Shown here one piece after another: positions 43,694 through 52,232 of a DNA stretch of 64,000 nucleotides (positions within the stretch are counted from its first letter, which is position 1; the number at the start of each line of letters is the position of its first letter). This stretch comes from Erwinia sp. SLM-02. Its GTDB lineage: Bacteria; Pseudomonadota; Gammaproteobacteria; Enterobacterales; Enterobacteriaceae. Made by a program: the position numbers and the translations under genes. The DNA lies in contig NZ_JAQISN010000004.1 in assembly GCF_037450285.1 (NCBI RefSeq), positions 62,001-126,000 on the forward strand. The letters run 5' to 3'. The notes beneath the pieces are model-generated. The model had not been told where the DNA came from and searched no databases. It saw only the letters and a list, made by a program, of their open reading frames with translations.

Positions 43694-45789
43694 GCCACTC
43701 CATCCTTCTCAGCACGCATACGGCGTTTTTTATTCGCGCGACGATCTTTCCAGGTCAGCCAGAACAGTTCAAATACCGTACGAATGATGTTAACCAGCGA
43801 GCGCAGCGGGTTGTCTTTTGGCCCTTCCGGCTTCAGCCACGCATCCGCACGGGACAGCACCACGCGTACCAGCTCACGGCGGCGCGACAGGGGGATGTCC
43901 TTAAACTGGAAGCGCAGAACGCCGGAGTCGGCACTGATGAGCTGTACCGGAATCGAAATGGCACCGGAGTGCAGCATCAGTTCGATCTCTTCAATTTCAT
44001 CGTTCTCGAAGCGCTGATCCGGCGCGGTCAGCTGCGCACCGCCCATCGACAGGTTAATGGTATGGCAGCGTGAGGAGATCCCGCTGGCATAATGCACAAT
44101 CGCCGGGATATTCACGTCGATACGAATGGTTTTACGGACCTGTTTGGTTTCACGCGCCACGGCAATCGCCGCCATCAGAATAATCAGGCTGAAGGTGGCC
44201 CAGCCGACGTTCAGCGCAATAACGTACGGGTCCACGCCGAAGTAGTCGTGAGCGGTGGCGCGCACGATGCCGCTGATCACCCCGGCGGCCAGCAGCAGAG
44301 CGCAGATCACGTGCGGACGCACGATGTTGAAGTCGAAGAAGCCCACGTCCAGCAGACCGCCTTTATCCGTCACGTTGAACTTGCCGTGCTTAGGCGAAAT
44401 CATGGTCAGCAGCGTGGGAATAACCAGGTGGAATGCCATCACCGTTTCATAAATTTCACCCCAGAAGGTGGCGCGGAAACGGCCATTCATCCGGGAGTTC
44501 ACGTACAGCGACAGCACCAGGTGCGGCAGCACGTAGGCGAAGATCAGGCTGGCCGAGGAGTGAATAATGTTCAGGTTAAACAGCAGGTAGGCCAGCGGCG
44601 CCGTCAGGAACACCACGCGCGGCAGACCGAACTGGAAGTGGAGCATGGCGTTGAGGTAGCACAGGCGCTGCTGCCATTTCAGGCCACGGCCCAGCAGCGG
44701 GTTGTCGACGCGGAAAATCTGCGTCATGCCGCGCGCCCAGCGGGTACGCTGAACGATATGCAGACCCAGACGCTCGGTGGCCAGACCGGCCGCCAGCGGG
44801 ATCGCCAGAAACGCTGAACCCCAGCCCAGACGCTGCATTTTTAATGCGGTATGCGCATCTTCGGTAACGGTTTCCACCGCAAAACCGTTGATCTCTTCCA
44901 GCGCGGAGCGGCGAATAACTGCACAGGAGCCGCAGAAGAAGGTCGCGTTCCAGTTATCGTTACCCTGCTGTACCGGGCCGTAGAACAGAGCGCCTTCGTT
45001 AGGGATTTCGCGGGCAGCTTTCAGGTTACGTTCAAACGGGTCAGGCGAGTAGAAATAGTGCGGCGTTTGCAGCAGCGCCAGCTTCTCGTCTTTCAGGAAG
45101 GCACCGACGGTAGCCTGCAGGAAGGTACGGGTGGCAACGTGGTCACAGTCAAAAACGGTGATCAGTTCGCCCTTGGTGATTTTCATCGCGTGGTTGAGGT
45201 TACCGGCTTTGGCGTGGCGGTTGTCGTCGCGGGTGATATAGCCCACGCCCACATCCGCGGCGAAGCGGGCAAACTCGCTGCGCTTGCCGTCATCCAGCAG
45301 GTAAATCTTTAATTTGTCGCGCGGATAGTCGATGCACTGCGCGGCCAGGACGGTATCACGTACCACGTCCAGGCTTTCGTTGTAGCTCGGAACGTAGACG
45401 TCCACCGTCGGCCAGAGTGAAATATCATCGGGCAGCGGTTCGATGGTCCGTTTCAGCGGCCAGGACGTCTGCAGATAGCCGAGAATTAAAATCAGCCAGA
45501 CGTACAGCTCCGCGATAAACAGGCCGATACCCAGAATCGCCTCCACTTCGGAATTGAAGTGCAGGGTTTCGGTGGCGCGCCAGTATATATAGCGGGTCGA
45601 CATGATCGCGGAAAGAAATACCATGATCAGCGAGACCGGTTTGCTTTTAATAAAGCCCAGCAGGAACACAATACCGATGGAAATCAGACCAAAGGTATAT
45701 TGTTTCTGGCTGTCCATCGGAGTGATAACGATAACTGCCGCAACGGGCAGTAAGATGAGCAAGAGCAGATAAAACAGGACTTTATTCAT
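43690..45789 (-). CDS. bcsA: Cellulose synthase catalytic subunit BcsA
   Basis: The inner-membrane GT2 enzyme that polymerises UDP-glucose and extrudes the chain. The 699 residues show all catalytic marks: DDG (166-168), DCD (214-216), TED (309-311), QRTRW (347-351), and the gating loop FNVTDKGG (471-478). The C-terminal PilZ domain binds c-di-GMP, with RKTIR at 552-556 and NLSMGG at 579-584, so activity depends on c-di-GMP. It lacks the N-terminal extension of the 872-residue E. coli enzyme. It lies 88 nt after bcsQ. Confidence 0.97.
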   Translation of the reverse strand: MNKVLFYLLLLILLPVAAVIVITPMDSQKQYTFGLISIGIVFLLGFIKSKPVSLIMVFLSAIMSTRYIYWRATETLHFNSEVEAILGIGLFIAELYVWLILILGYLQTSWPLKRTIEPLPDDISLWPTVDVYVPSYNESLDVVRDTVLAAQCIDYPRDKLKIYLLDDGKRSEFARFAADVGVGYITRDDNRHAKAGNLNHAMKITKGELITVFDCDHVATRTFLQATVGAFLKDEKLALLQTPHYFYSPDPFERNLKAAREIPNEGALFYGPVQQGNDNWNATFFCGSCAVIRRSALEEINGFAVETVTEDAHTALKMQRLGWGSAFLAIPLAAGLATERLGLHIVQRTRWARGMTQIFRVDNPLLGRGLKWQQRLCYLNAMLHFQFGLPRVVFLTAPLAYLLFNLNIIHSSASLIFAYVLPHLVLSLYVNSRMNGRFRATFWGEIYETVMAFHLVIPTLLTMISPKHGKFNVTDKGGLLDVGFFDFNIVRPHVICALLLAAGVISGIVRATAHDYFGVDPYVIALNVGWATFSLIILMAAIAVARETKQVRKTIRIDVNIPAIVHYASGISSRCHTINLSMGGAQLTAPDQRFENDEIEEIELMLHSGAISIPVQLISADSGVLRFQFKDIPLSRRRELVRVVLSRADAWLKPEGPKDNPLRSLVNIIRTVFELFWLTWKDRRANKKRRMRAEKDGVA

Positions 45790-45877
45790 AAGTCATCCTG
45801 AACACGTGTGGGTATCATTCTTCGTGGTGCACTTCACCACGCGTCTTCAGGCATCCGTGCCAGGTTCCTGTAGCCCT

Positions 45878-46675
45878 TTAGCGCGACTGTAGAGGTGCAT
45901 GCATCTCGCCGTCGCCCACTTTAATATCCAGCAGCGCGGAAAGACGTTTACCGATCAGCTCAATATCGAACGCGGCAGCGGAGACAGGACTGAAATCAAA
46001 AATAGACTGCTGAGAGGCATTGGCTTCGGCCACGCTTTCATCGCGGTTTACTACGCCAATTAACCGATCGCCCAGGCGCTGCTGCATAAACAGCGTGACG
46101 TCGCGGCTGATATTACGGCGGCTGTCGCTCTGGTTAAGCACAAAATAGTGACCGTTGCGGTGGTTAAGCGCGCTGCCGATCAGTTTTTCATTTTCCACCT
46201 GCGGCAGCAGCGACAGCGAAGCCGTATCGGCCAGCATCACCACCAGGTGCATATCGGCCAGGGCCGCCATCGCCTTCAGCGCCGGGCCGGGGCCAGGAGG
46301 GAAATCGGCGATGATCACCAGGCCTGGATAATTCAGCACGGTGTTCAGACCCCGGATAATAAAGTTCGGATCGTGGGTCAGATTATCTTCGAACTGCATC
46401 CGCTGCTGTTCCGTCACATCACCGTAGGGCAGAACGAAAATATTCCCGCCGGTGGTGAGAATGGACTGGCTCCAGTCGGAAGATTCGGCAGATTTGGCGA
46501 CAAAACCGCGCCCGTCCGACAGCGGCACGCCAAAGTGCAGGCGCAGCGCATTCTGCACGTCGAAATCAATCGCCAGCACTTTGCTACCGTTGCGGGCAAG
46601 CGCGTGTGCAAGGTTGGCTGCCATGGTGGTTTTACCCACACCGCCTTTAGGGGAACAGACGCAAACTAACGGCAT
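45878..46675 (-). CDS. bcsQ: Cellulose operon ParA-like ATPase BcsQ
   Basis: A 265-residue MinD/ParA-type ATPase. The deviant Walker A motif KGGVGKTT is at 10-17, LAIDFDVQNALRLHFG gives the A' box, and IIADFPPGPGPALKAM the Walker B region. In E. coli BcsQ is required for cellulose synthesis and forms part of the cytosolic BcsRQ complex; here there is no bcsR. The start overlaps the end of bcsO by 10 nt, so the two are coupled. Confidence 0.94.
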   Translation of the reverse strand: MPLVCVCSPKGGVGKTTMAANLAHALARNGSKVLAIDFDVQNALRLHFGVPLSDGRGFVAKSAESSDWSQSILTTGGNIFVLPYGDVTEQQRMQFEDNLTHDPNFIIRGLNTVLNYPGLVIIADFPPGPGPALKAMAALADMHLVVMLADTASLSLLPQVENEKLIGSALNHRNGHYFVLNQSDSRRNISRDVTLFMQQRLGDRLIGVVNRDESVAEANASQQSIFDFSPVSAAAFDIELIGKRLSALLDIKVGDGEMHAPLQSR

Positions 46676-47691
46676 GAGGCAATTTTCTCCAGCAGGGATT
46701 GTAATGGCATCTCTTTAGAAACGATCTGTTCAGCCGAGCCGTGGGCCGGGCTGAATAACTGTTTATAGCTGATATTTGATGATGTTGCCGCAGACGATGT
46801 CTGTGGCTGTACCGCCTGGCTGCCCGCAAAAAGCGGCGATGCTGCCGACGGCTGTGACTGATACAACGGCTGTGCGGTCTGCGGCTGCGGATATCCGGGC
46901 TGCGACTGATACAGCGGAGCTGCCGGCTGGGGCTGATACAGCGGCTGTGACTGCGGTGCAACCGGCTGCGGCTGATACGGTGTCGGTGCCTGCTGCAGCG
47001 GCGGCTGATACTGTGGCTGAACCGGCGGTGACTGCAGCAGTGCGCTCAGCTGCGGTTGCGCAGGCTGTGGCGGCAGCGGGAAGCCCGACTGCAGTGTCGG
47101 CTGAGCGTTCGGTACTGGCTCAGGCTGCTGAAGCAGTGCGTTGAACTGCGGTGCCGCGGGCTGCTGAGCCGGCGCACTTTGCTGGGCCTGAGGAGCAGCC
47201 GGCTGGGACTTCGCCAGCTGATCGAACAGCGAGCCTGACGCCTGCGCGACAGACTCCGGACGCAGATCGGCCACTTTGGTCAGCTGTACCGTCGGCTTCG
47301 CCGGGGCAACTGGCGTAGCGTCCGACTGCGGCGTCACCGGTGCGGGAGCTTCGTGCTGCACGCCGGGCTTCAGCGATGAAGAAATACTGTCGAATAATGA
47401 CGCCCCCACCGACGGAGTATGATCCAGGGTGGTGATTGACGGCACGGGCTGGGCTGGCGCAGTCGCGTCGGGTGGCGTCAGCAGCACCGACGGATCGATA
47501 GGCTGAGGGGCAACGACATCAATCCTCTGACTCTTATCCAGCACCGGGTCGGTACCATCACTGAGCAACTGCTTGATAATGGCCCAGTTTGAGCTGTCAG
47601 AATGGAGTGACTGCTCGGACATATCTTTGAATTCGATGTGGTTTGTTTGCGTCTTTTCTTTAAAACGCTGCAAGTCATCATAACTTTTCAT
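46666..47691 (-). CDS. bcsO: Proline-rich cellulose accessory protein BcsO
   Basis: A 341-residue, mostly disordered cytoplasmic protein from the ATG at 47691 (MKSYDDLQRFKEKTQTNHIEF); the frame extends 32 codons further without similarity. The start block fits BcsO of type I enterobacterial cellulose operons. The rest is rich in Pro and Gln, with YQPQP/YQSQP repeats and four short hydrophobic motifs: SLFDSI, SLFDQL, FNALLQQ and LSALLQS. It ends MPLQSLLEKIASCR. BcsH, a proline-rich protein of Komagataeibacter, is a scaffold for BcsD; a similar scaffold role is plausible here because bcsD is present, but is inference. It is the first gene of the operon. Confidence 0.82.
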   Translation of the reverse strand: MKSYDDLQRFKEKTQTNHIEFKDMSEQSLHSDSSNWAIIKQLLSDGTDPVLDKSQRIDVVAPQPIDPSVLLTPPDATAPAQPVPSITTLDHTPSVGASLFDSISSSLKPGVQHEAPAPVTPQSDATPVAPAKPTVQLTKVADLRPESVAQASGSLFDQLAKSQPAAPQAQQSAPAQQPAAPQFNALLQQPEPVPNAQPTLQSGFPLPPQPAQPQLSALLQSPPVQPQYQPPLQQAPTPYQPQPVAPQSQPLYQPQPAAPLYQSQPGYPQPQTAQPLYQSQPSAASPLFAGSQAVQPQTSSAATSSNISYKQLFSPAHGSAEQIVSKEMPLQSLLEKIASCR

Positions 47692-48077
47692 AGAAGCGAT
47701 CGCGCAGAAGGAGGATTTCCCGGCAATATAACACACTCTTTTTGAAATCGTCAGATTAATCTCAGAGCGCAGTTTACTGATTTTCAATCAGTAAATTAAC
47801 GGCTTACTAGCAAATTTATTTATTACCGACGTCATTTATCATATTAGTGACTATGTTAATAAATTGGATAATTTTATCGGATTAGACGCGATGATTTCAT
47901 TAACGTGAAATAGCTTAAAAATAGTTATTAGCTTTTTTTCCTTAATTTCCCATTAAATGATTACGGTTATCCGTTAACTCGTTATCCCTGTTGGGAAAAT
48001 TCCTTTTTTCCGCGAAAGAGACTCTTTTGCTTCTCTTAAGTGTTTAAGGTGGTTAAGGTTTCGCAACTGTTGAAATT
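47692..48077. other. Promoter region of the bcs operon
   Basis: About 385 nt, clearly AT-rich, between the dpp terminator and bcsO. It should hold the bcs promoter, reading left. No gene, no c-di-GMP riboswitch signature and no convincing operator was found by eye. Confidence 0.5.
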
Positions 48078-48100
48078 AAAGCGGAGCTAATCTCCGCTTT
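48078..48100 (-). terminator. Terminator of the dpp operon
   Basis: AAAGCGGAG (48078-48086) pairs perfectly with CTCCGCTTT (48092-48100) around a 5-nt loop, 17 nt beyond the dppF stop. On the minus strand the stem ends in TTT and continues AATTTC. Confidence 0.8.
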
Positions 48101-48116
48101 TGCACATTGGCCGTGT

Positions 48117-49121
48117 TCAGACCGCCGTTTCGTTTTCATCCTGCTCAACGGCGAAGCAGGCAACCTGCTGCCCGCCCCAGGATTTCAGCTGCGGCTGCAG
48201 CTGGGTGCAGGTGCCGAGCCGACGACGACAGCGGGCGTTGAATGCACATCCCGGCGGCGGATTCAGCGGGCTGGGCAGCTCGCCGGTCAGCTTGATACGT
48301 TCACGTCGGTCGTCCGGGTTAAGGCGCGGCGTGGCGGAAAGCAGCGCCTGGGTGTAAGGATGCCGGGGATTAGCGAAAATCTCTTCTTTAGTCCCCTTCT
48401 CCACGCAGCGCCCCAGATACATCACCATCACTTCATCGGCGATGTGCTCCACTACCGACAGATCGTGCGAGATAAAGATGTAGGAAAGCCCCAGCTCCTG
48501 CTGCAGATCCATCATCAGATTCAGCACCTGCGCCCTGACCGACACATCGAGCGCTGAAACGGGTTCATCGGCAATCAGTACGTCCGGGTCAAGCATCAGC
48601 CCGCGGGCAATGGCGATACGCTGGCGCTGGCCGCCGGAGAACATATGCGGGTAGCGATCGTAGTGCTCCGTTTTCAAACCCACCTTCGCCATCATGGCCA
48701 GGGTTTTCTCCCGGCGTTCCGCTTTCGTCAGGCTGGTATTGATCACCAGCGGCTCTTCCAGGATCTGGCTGACTTTTTTACGTGGGTTCAGCGAGCCATA
48801 CGGATTCTGGAAGACGATCTGTATCTTCTGACGCCGCATCTGCTGCGCCTGCGGGTCATGCTTCAGCAGGTCCTGTCCCTGATAGAACAGCTGGCCTTCG
48901 GTCGGCGTTTCAATCATCGTCAGCAGGCGGCCGAGGGTCGATTTACCGCAGCCGGACTCCCCCACCACCGCCAGCGTTTTGCCGCGTTCGAGGTTAAACG
49001 ATACGCCGTCCAGCGCTTTGACCAGTCGCTCCTGGCCAAACAGGCCTTTTTTAACCGGGTAATGCTTCTTCAGATCGATCGCCTGCATCAGCAGGGTCGG
49101 ATTAGTTTCTTCAGGCTTCAT
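48117..49121 (-). CDS. dppF: Dipeptide ABC transporter ATPase DppF
   Basis: One of the two ATPases that drive dipeptide import through DppBC. The 334 residues equal E. coli DppF. Walker A GESGCGKS, signature FSGGQRQRIAIARGL, and Walker B VLIADEPVSALD are intact, and the oligopeptide-family C-terminal extension has Cys-rich PPPGCAFNARCRRRLGTC. The ATG at 49121 starts MKPEETNPTLLMQAIDLKKHYPV and overlaps dppD by 11 nt; the longer frame to 49223 lies inside dppD and is not used. It is the last gene of dppABCDF. Confidence 0.96.
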   Translation of the reverse strand: MKPEETNPTLLMQAIDLKKHYPVKKGLFGQERLVKALDGVSFNLERGKTLAVVGESGCGKSTLGRLLTMIETPTEGQLFYQGQDLLKHDPQAQQMRRQKIQIVFQNPYGSLNPRKKVSQILEEPLVINTSLTKAERREKTLAMMAKVGLKTEHYDRYPHMFSGGQRQRIAIARGLMLDPDVLIADEPVSALDVSVRAQVLNLMMDLQQELGLSYIFISHDLSVVEHIADEVMVMYLGRCVEKGTKEEIFANPRHPYTQALLSATPRLNPDDRRERIKLTGELPSPLNPPPGCAFNARCRRRLGTCTQLQPQLKSWGGQQVACFAVEQDENETAV

Positions 49122-50097
49122 AAGTCGGTCTCCCGGCATCATCCAGTGGGAAATGGCATTTGGACTGACGCCCTGCAAGATCGCGCAGCGGCGGTTCTTC
49201 CGTCCGACAGCGGTTAGTCGCATACGGGCAGCGCGGATTCAGCAGGCAGCCGTTGGGTCGGTCATATTTACCCGGCACCACGCCAGGCAGCGAGGCCAGC
49301 CTCGCCTTATCGGAGGAAAACTCCGGCAGCGCGCGCAGCAGGGCCTGGGTGTAGGGATGGCGCGGCGCCTTAAAGATATCGACCGCTTTACCGGTTTCCA
49401 CCACCTGCCCGGCATACATCACAATGATGTGCTGCGCGGCTTCGGCGACCAGTGCCAGATCGTGGGTGATCAGGATCAGCGCCATATTTTCCTGGCGCTG
49501 CAGATCCAGCAGCAGCTCAATAATCTGCGCCTGGATGGTCACGTCCAGTGCGGTGGTCGGTTCATCGGCAATCAGCAGCTTGGGCCGGCAGGCAATCGCC
49601 ATCGCGATCATCACGCGCTGGCTCATACCGCCAGAGAGCTGATGCGGATAGACATCCAGCCTTGAGGCCGGGTCAGGGATCCCCACCTGGTTCAGCAGGT
49701 CGATGGCGCGCTGGCGGCGGGTACGGCGATTGCCGCCCTGATGCACCTTAATGGCTTCCATAATCTGGTAGCCCACGGTATAGCAGGGGTTCAGGCTGGT
49801 CATCGGGTCCTGGAAGATCATCGCGACTTCAGAACCGACCAGCTGGCGGCGTTCTTTCTCGGAAATTTTCTGCAGGTTGCGCTGATCGAAAATCAGCTGC
49901 TCTGCCATCACCTTACCGGGGTAATCAATCAGCCCCATGATCGCCAGCGAACTGACGGATTTGCCGGAGCCGGATTCGCCGACGATGCCGACCACCTGGC
50001 CCTGTTCCACCTGGTAGCTGATGCGGTCCACGGCGCGGAACGGTGCTTTTTCGTCACCGAAATGCACCGAGAGTTTATCTACAGTTAATAGTGCCAT
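49111..50097 (-). CDS. dppD: Dipeptide ABC transporter ATPase DppD
   Basis: The partner ATPase of DppF. The 328 residues show Walker A GESGSGKS, signature LSGGMSQRVMIAMA, Walker B LLIADEPTTALD and the switch His in LILITHDLALVAE. The C-terminal Cys cluster (NGCLLNPRCPYATNRC) is of the type that binds an iron-sulfur cluster in DppD of other bacteria. It starts 8 nt after dppC and overlaps dppF by 11 nt. Confidence 0.96.
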   Translation of the reverse strand: MALLTVDKLSVHFGDEKAPFRAVDRISYQVEQGQVVGIVGESGSGKSVSSLAIMGLIDYPGKVMAEQLIFDQRNLQKISEKERRQLVGSEVAMIFQDPMTSLNPCYTVGYQIMEAIKVHQGGNRRTRRQRAIDLLNQVGIPDPASRLDVYPHQLSGGMSQRVMIAMAIACRPKLLIADEPTTALDVTIQAQIIELLLDLQRQENMALILITHDLALVAEAAQHIIVMYAGQVVETGKAVDIFKAPRHPYTQALLRALPEFSSDKARLASLPGVVPGKYDRPNGCLLNPRCPYATNRCRTEEPPLRDLAGRQSKCHFPLDDAGRPTYEA

Positions 50098-50105
50098 CTC
50101 GCTGC

Positions 50106-51008
50106 CTACTGTTTGAGTTTCGGGTCAAGAGCGTCGCGTAAACCGTCGCCCATCAGGTTAAAAGCCAGTACCGTCAGCAGAATGGCAACACCCGGGAAGG
50201 TGACCACCCACCAGGCACTCTGCGCATACTGCAGCACGTCGGAGAGCATGGTGCCCCACTCCGGCGTAGGCGGCTGCGCCCCCATACCCAGGAAACCCAG
50301 CGCGGCCATATCGAGGATCGCGTTGGAAAAGCCAAGAGACGCCTGCACGATCAGCGGTGCCAGGCAGTTTGGTAAAATATTGATAAACATCTGACGCATC
50401 GCGCCGGCCCCCGCCACGCGGGAGGCGGTGACGTAGTCGCGGGTCACTTCCACCAGCACCGCCGCGCGGGTCAGACGAATGTAGTGCGGCAGGGCGACGA
50501 AGGTCAGCGCCAGCGAGGCGTTAACAATCGACGGGCCAAAGATCGCCACCAGCACCAGCGCCAGCAGCAGGCTCGGCAGCGCCAGCATGATATCGACCAG
50601 ACGCATAATCGCGGCATCGACCGCGCCGCCGACATAGCCGGCAATCAGGCCGAAGACCACGCCCATAATCAGCGACAGAACCACCACCAGACAGCCGACC
50701 AGCAGCGAAAGGCGTGCACCGTACATCAGGCGGGAGAGGACATCGCGGCCCACATCATCCGTACCGAGAAGGTACTGCCAGCTGCCGCCCTCATGCCAGA
50801 CCGGCGGTCGCAGCAGCGCGTCGCGGAACTGTTCGGCCGGAGCATGCGGTGCCAGGAAGTTGGCAAAAATAGCGATTAAAATCATTGCGACAACGTAAAC
50901 CAGGCCGATTACCGCGCCTTTGTTACGCTTAAAGTAGTGCCAGAATTCCTGTAACGGGGTCATCGGCTTGGGTGCAGCAGGGACGCTGCCCGGATCTACA
51001 ACAGACAT
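50106..51008 (-). CDS. dppC: Dipeptide ABC transporter permease DppC
   Basis: An inner-membrane permease subunit of 300 residues. A cytoplasmic N-terminus rich in Pro (DPGSVPAAPKPMTPLQEFW) precedes the first helix; five further spans follow. The EAA loop that contacts the ATPase is in YVTASRVAGAGAMRQMFINILPN. It pairs with DppB to form the channel. It lies 9 nt after dppB and 8 nt before dppD. Confidence 0.96.
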   Translation of the reverse strand: MSVVDPGSVPAAPKPMTPLQEFWHYFKRNKGAVIGLVYVVAMILIAIFANFLAPHAPAEQFRDALLRPPVWHEGGSWQYLLGTDDVGRDVLSRLMYGARLSLLVGCLVVVLSLIMGVVFGLIAGYVGGAVDAAIMRLVDIMLALPSLLLALVLVAIFGPSIVNASLALTFVALPHYIRLTRAAVLVEVTRDYVTASRVAGAGAMRQMFINILPNCLAPLIVQASLGFSNAILDMAALGFLGMGAQPPTPEWGTMLSDVLQYAQSAWWVVTFPGVAILLTVLAFNLMGDGLRDALDPKLKQ

Positions 51009-51017
51009 AGTGGCCCC

Positions 51018-52037
51018 TTATTTCTTGTGGCGTATGCGTGGGTTGACCACGCCGTAAAGCACGTCGACCAGCAGGTTAACGAGGATAATCAGCGTGGCAA
51101 CCATCAGCACGCCGCCCTGAACGACCGGGTAATCACGGCGCTGCAGTGCATCGATCAACCAGCGCCCCAGGCCCGGCCAGGAGAAGATGGTTTCGGTCAG
51201 GATGGCACCGGCTAACAGCGTACCGACCTGCAGGCCAATCACCGTGACTACCGGCAGCATCGCATTGCGCAGCGCATGAACCACAATCACCCGCATCGGG
51301 GTCAGCCCTTTGGCGCGTGCGGTGCGGATATAATCCTCGCCCAGCACTTCGAGCATCGCCGAACGCGTCATACGCACGATGACCGCCAGCGGAATGGTGC
51401 CCAGCACCACGGCAGGCAGGATCATATGCATCACGGCATCAATAAAGTCGCCCGGCTCACCCCAGATCAGCGTGTCGATCAGCATAAAGCCGGTCAGCGG
51501 GAGCGTGTCATCGAGGAAGACCGTATCGCTGATGCGCCCGGACACCGGGGTCAGGTTGAGCTGCACGGAAACCAGCATGATCAGCATCATGCCCCACCAG
51601 AAAATCGGCATGGAGTAGCCGGTCAGGGAGATGCCGACCGCGGTGTGATCGAAGACAGAACCGCGTTTGACCGCGGCCAGCACACCAACGGGGATGCCGA
51701 CGATCACCGCAAACAGCATGGCGCAGATGCCCAGTTCCATTGTTGCTTTGAAGCGCGGAACAAATTCGTCCCAGACCGGAATGCGGCTTTTCAGCGACAT
51801 ACCTAAATCGCCGTGCAGTACGTTCCAGACGTAGGTGAAATACTGCTGCCAGAGCGGTTTGTCCAGACCAAGCTGGGCCAGCAGCTGAGCGTGACGTTCA
51901 GCGGAGATGCCGCGTTCACCCGCCATAATCAGCACCGGGTCGCCGGGGATCATGTGGACAAACGCGAAAGTTAACAGGGTGATACCAATAAACGTTGGGA
52001 TAACAAGTCCCAGCCGTCGGAGTATGAACTGCAGCAT
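51018..52037 (-). CDS. dppB: Dipeptide ABC transporter permease DppB
   Basis: An inner-membrane permease subunit of 339 residues with six spans, starting MLQFILRRLGLVIPTFIGIT as in E. coli. The EAA loop is in YIRTARAKGLTPMRVIVVHALRN. In some enterobacteria DppBC also passes heme precursors and aminolevulinate. It lies 195 nt after dppA, behind a stable hairpin, so the membrane genes are likely made in smaller amount than the binding protein. Confidence 0.96.
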   Translation of the reverse strand: MLQFILRRLGLVIPTFIGITLLTFAFVHMIPGDPVLIMAGERGISAERHAQLLAQLGLDKPLWQQYFTYVWNVLHGDLGMSLKSRIPVWDEFVPRFKATMELGICAMLFAVIVGIPVGVLAAVKRGSVFDHTAVGISLTGYSMPIFWWGMMLIMLVSVQLNLTPVSGRISDTVFLDDTLPLTGFMLIDTLIWGEPGDFIDAVMHMILPAVVLGTIPLAVIVRMTRSAMLEVLGEDYIRTARAKGLTPMRVIVVHALRNAMLPVVTVIGLQVGTLLAGAILTETIFSWPGLGRWLIDALQRRDYPVVQGGVLMVATLIILVNLLVDVLYGVVNPRIRHKK

Positions 52038-52185
52038 ATTCCGTACTCTCTTCTGTTTCCCGCCGGTCTTAGCCTGCGGGATTATTATTGCTCACATCTT
52101 GCAGCCGGGTAGACCCGGCCACGACGCAGCGAACTGCGCCTTGACCTGAATAAACAAGGATTTAGCGGGCTTCGAAACAACGAAA

Positions 52186-52221
52186 GGGGTTGAGCCGCCA
52201 CCGATACGGTGCGTCAACCCC
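52186..52221 (-). terminator. Hairpin between dppA and dppB
   Basis: GGGGTTGA (52186-52193) pairs with TCAACCCC (52214-52221), with an inner CACCG-ATA-CGGTG stem. On the minus strand it is followed by TTTCGTTGTTT. It starts 12 nt after the dppA stop and probably acts as a partial terminator or 3'-end stabiliser, giving excess DppA. Confidence 0.75.
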
Positions 52222-52232
52222 CGTCGGGTTCG

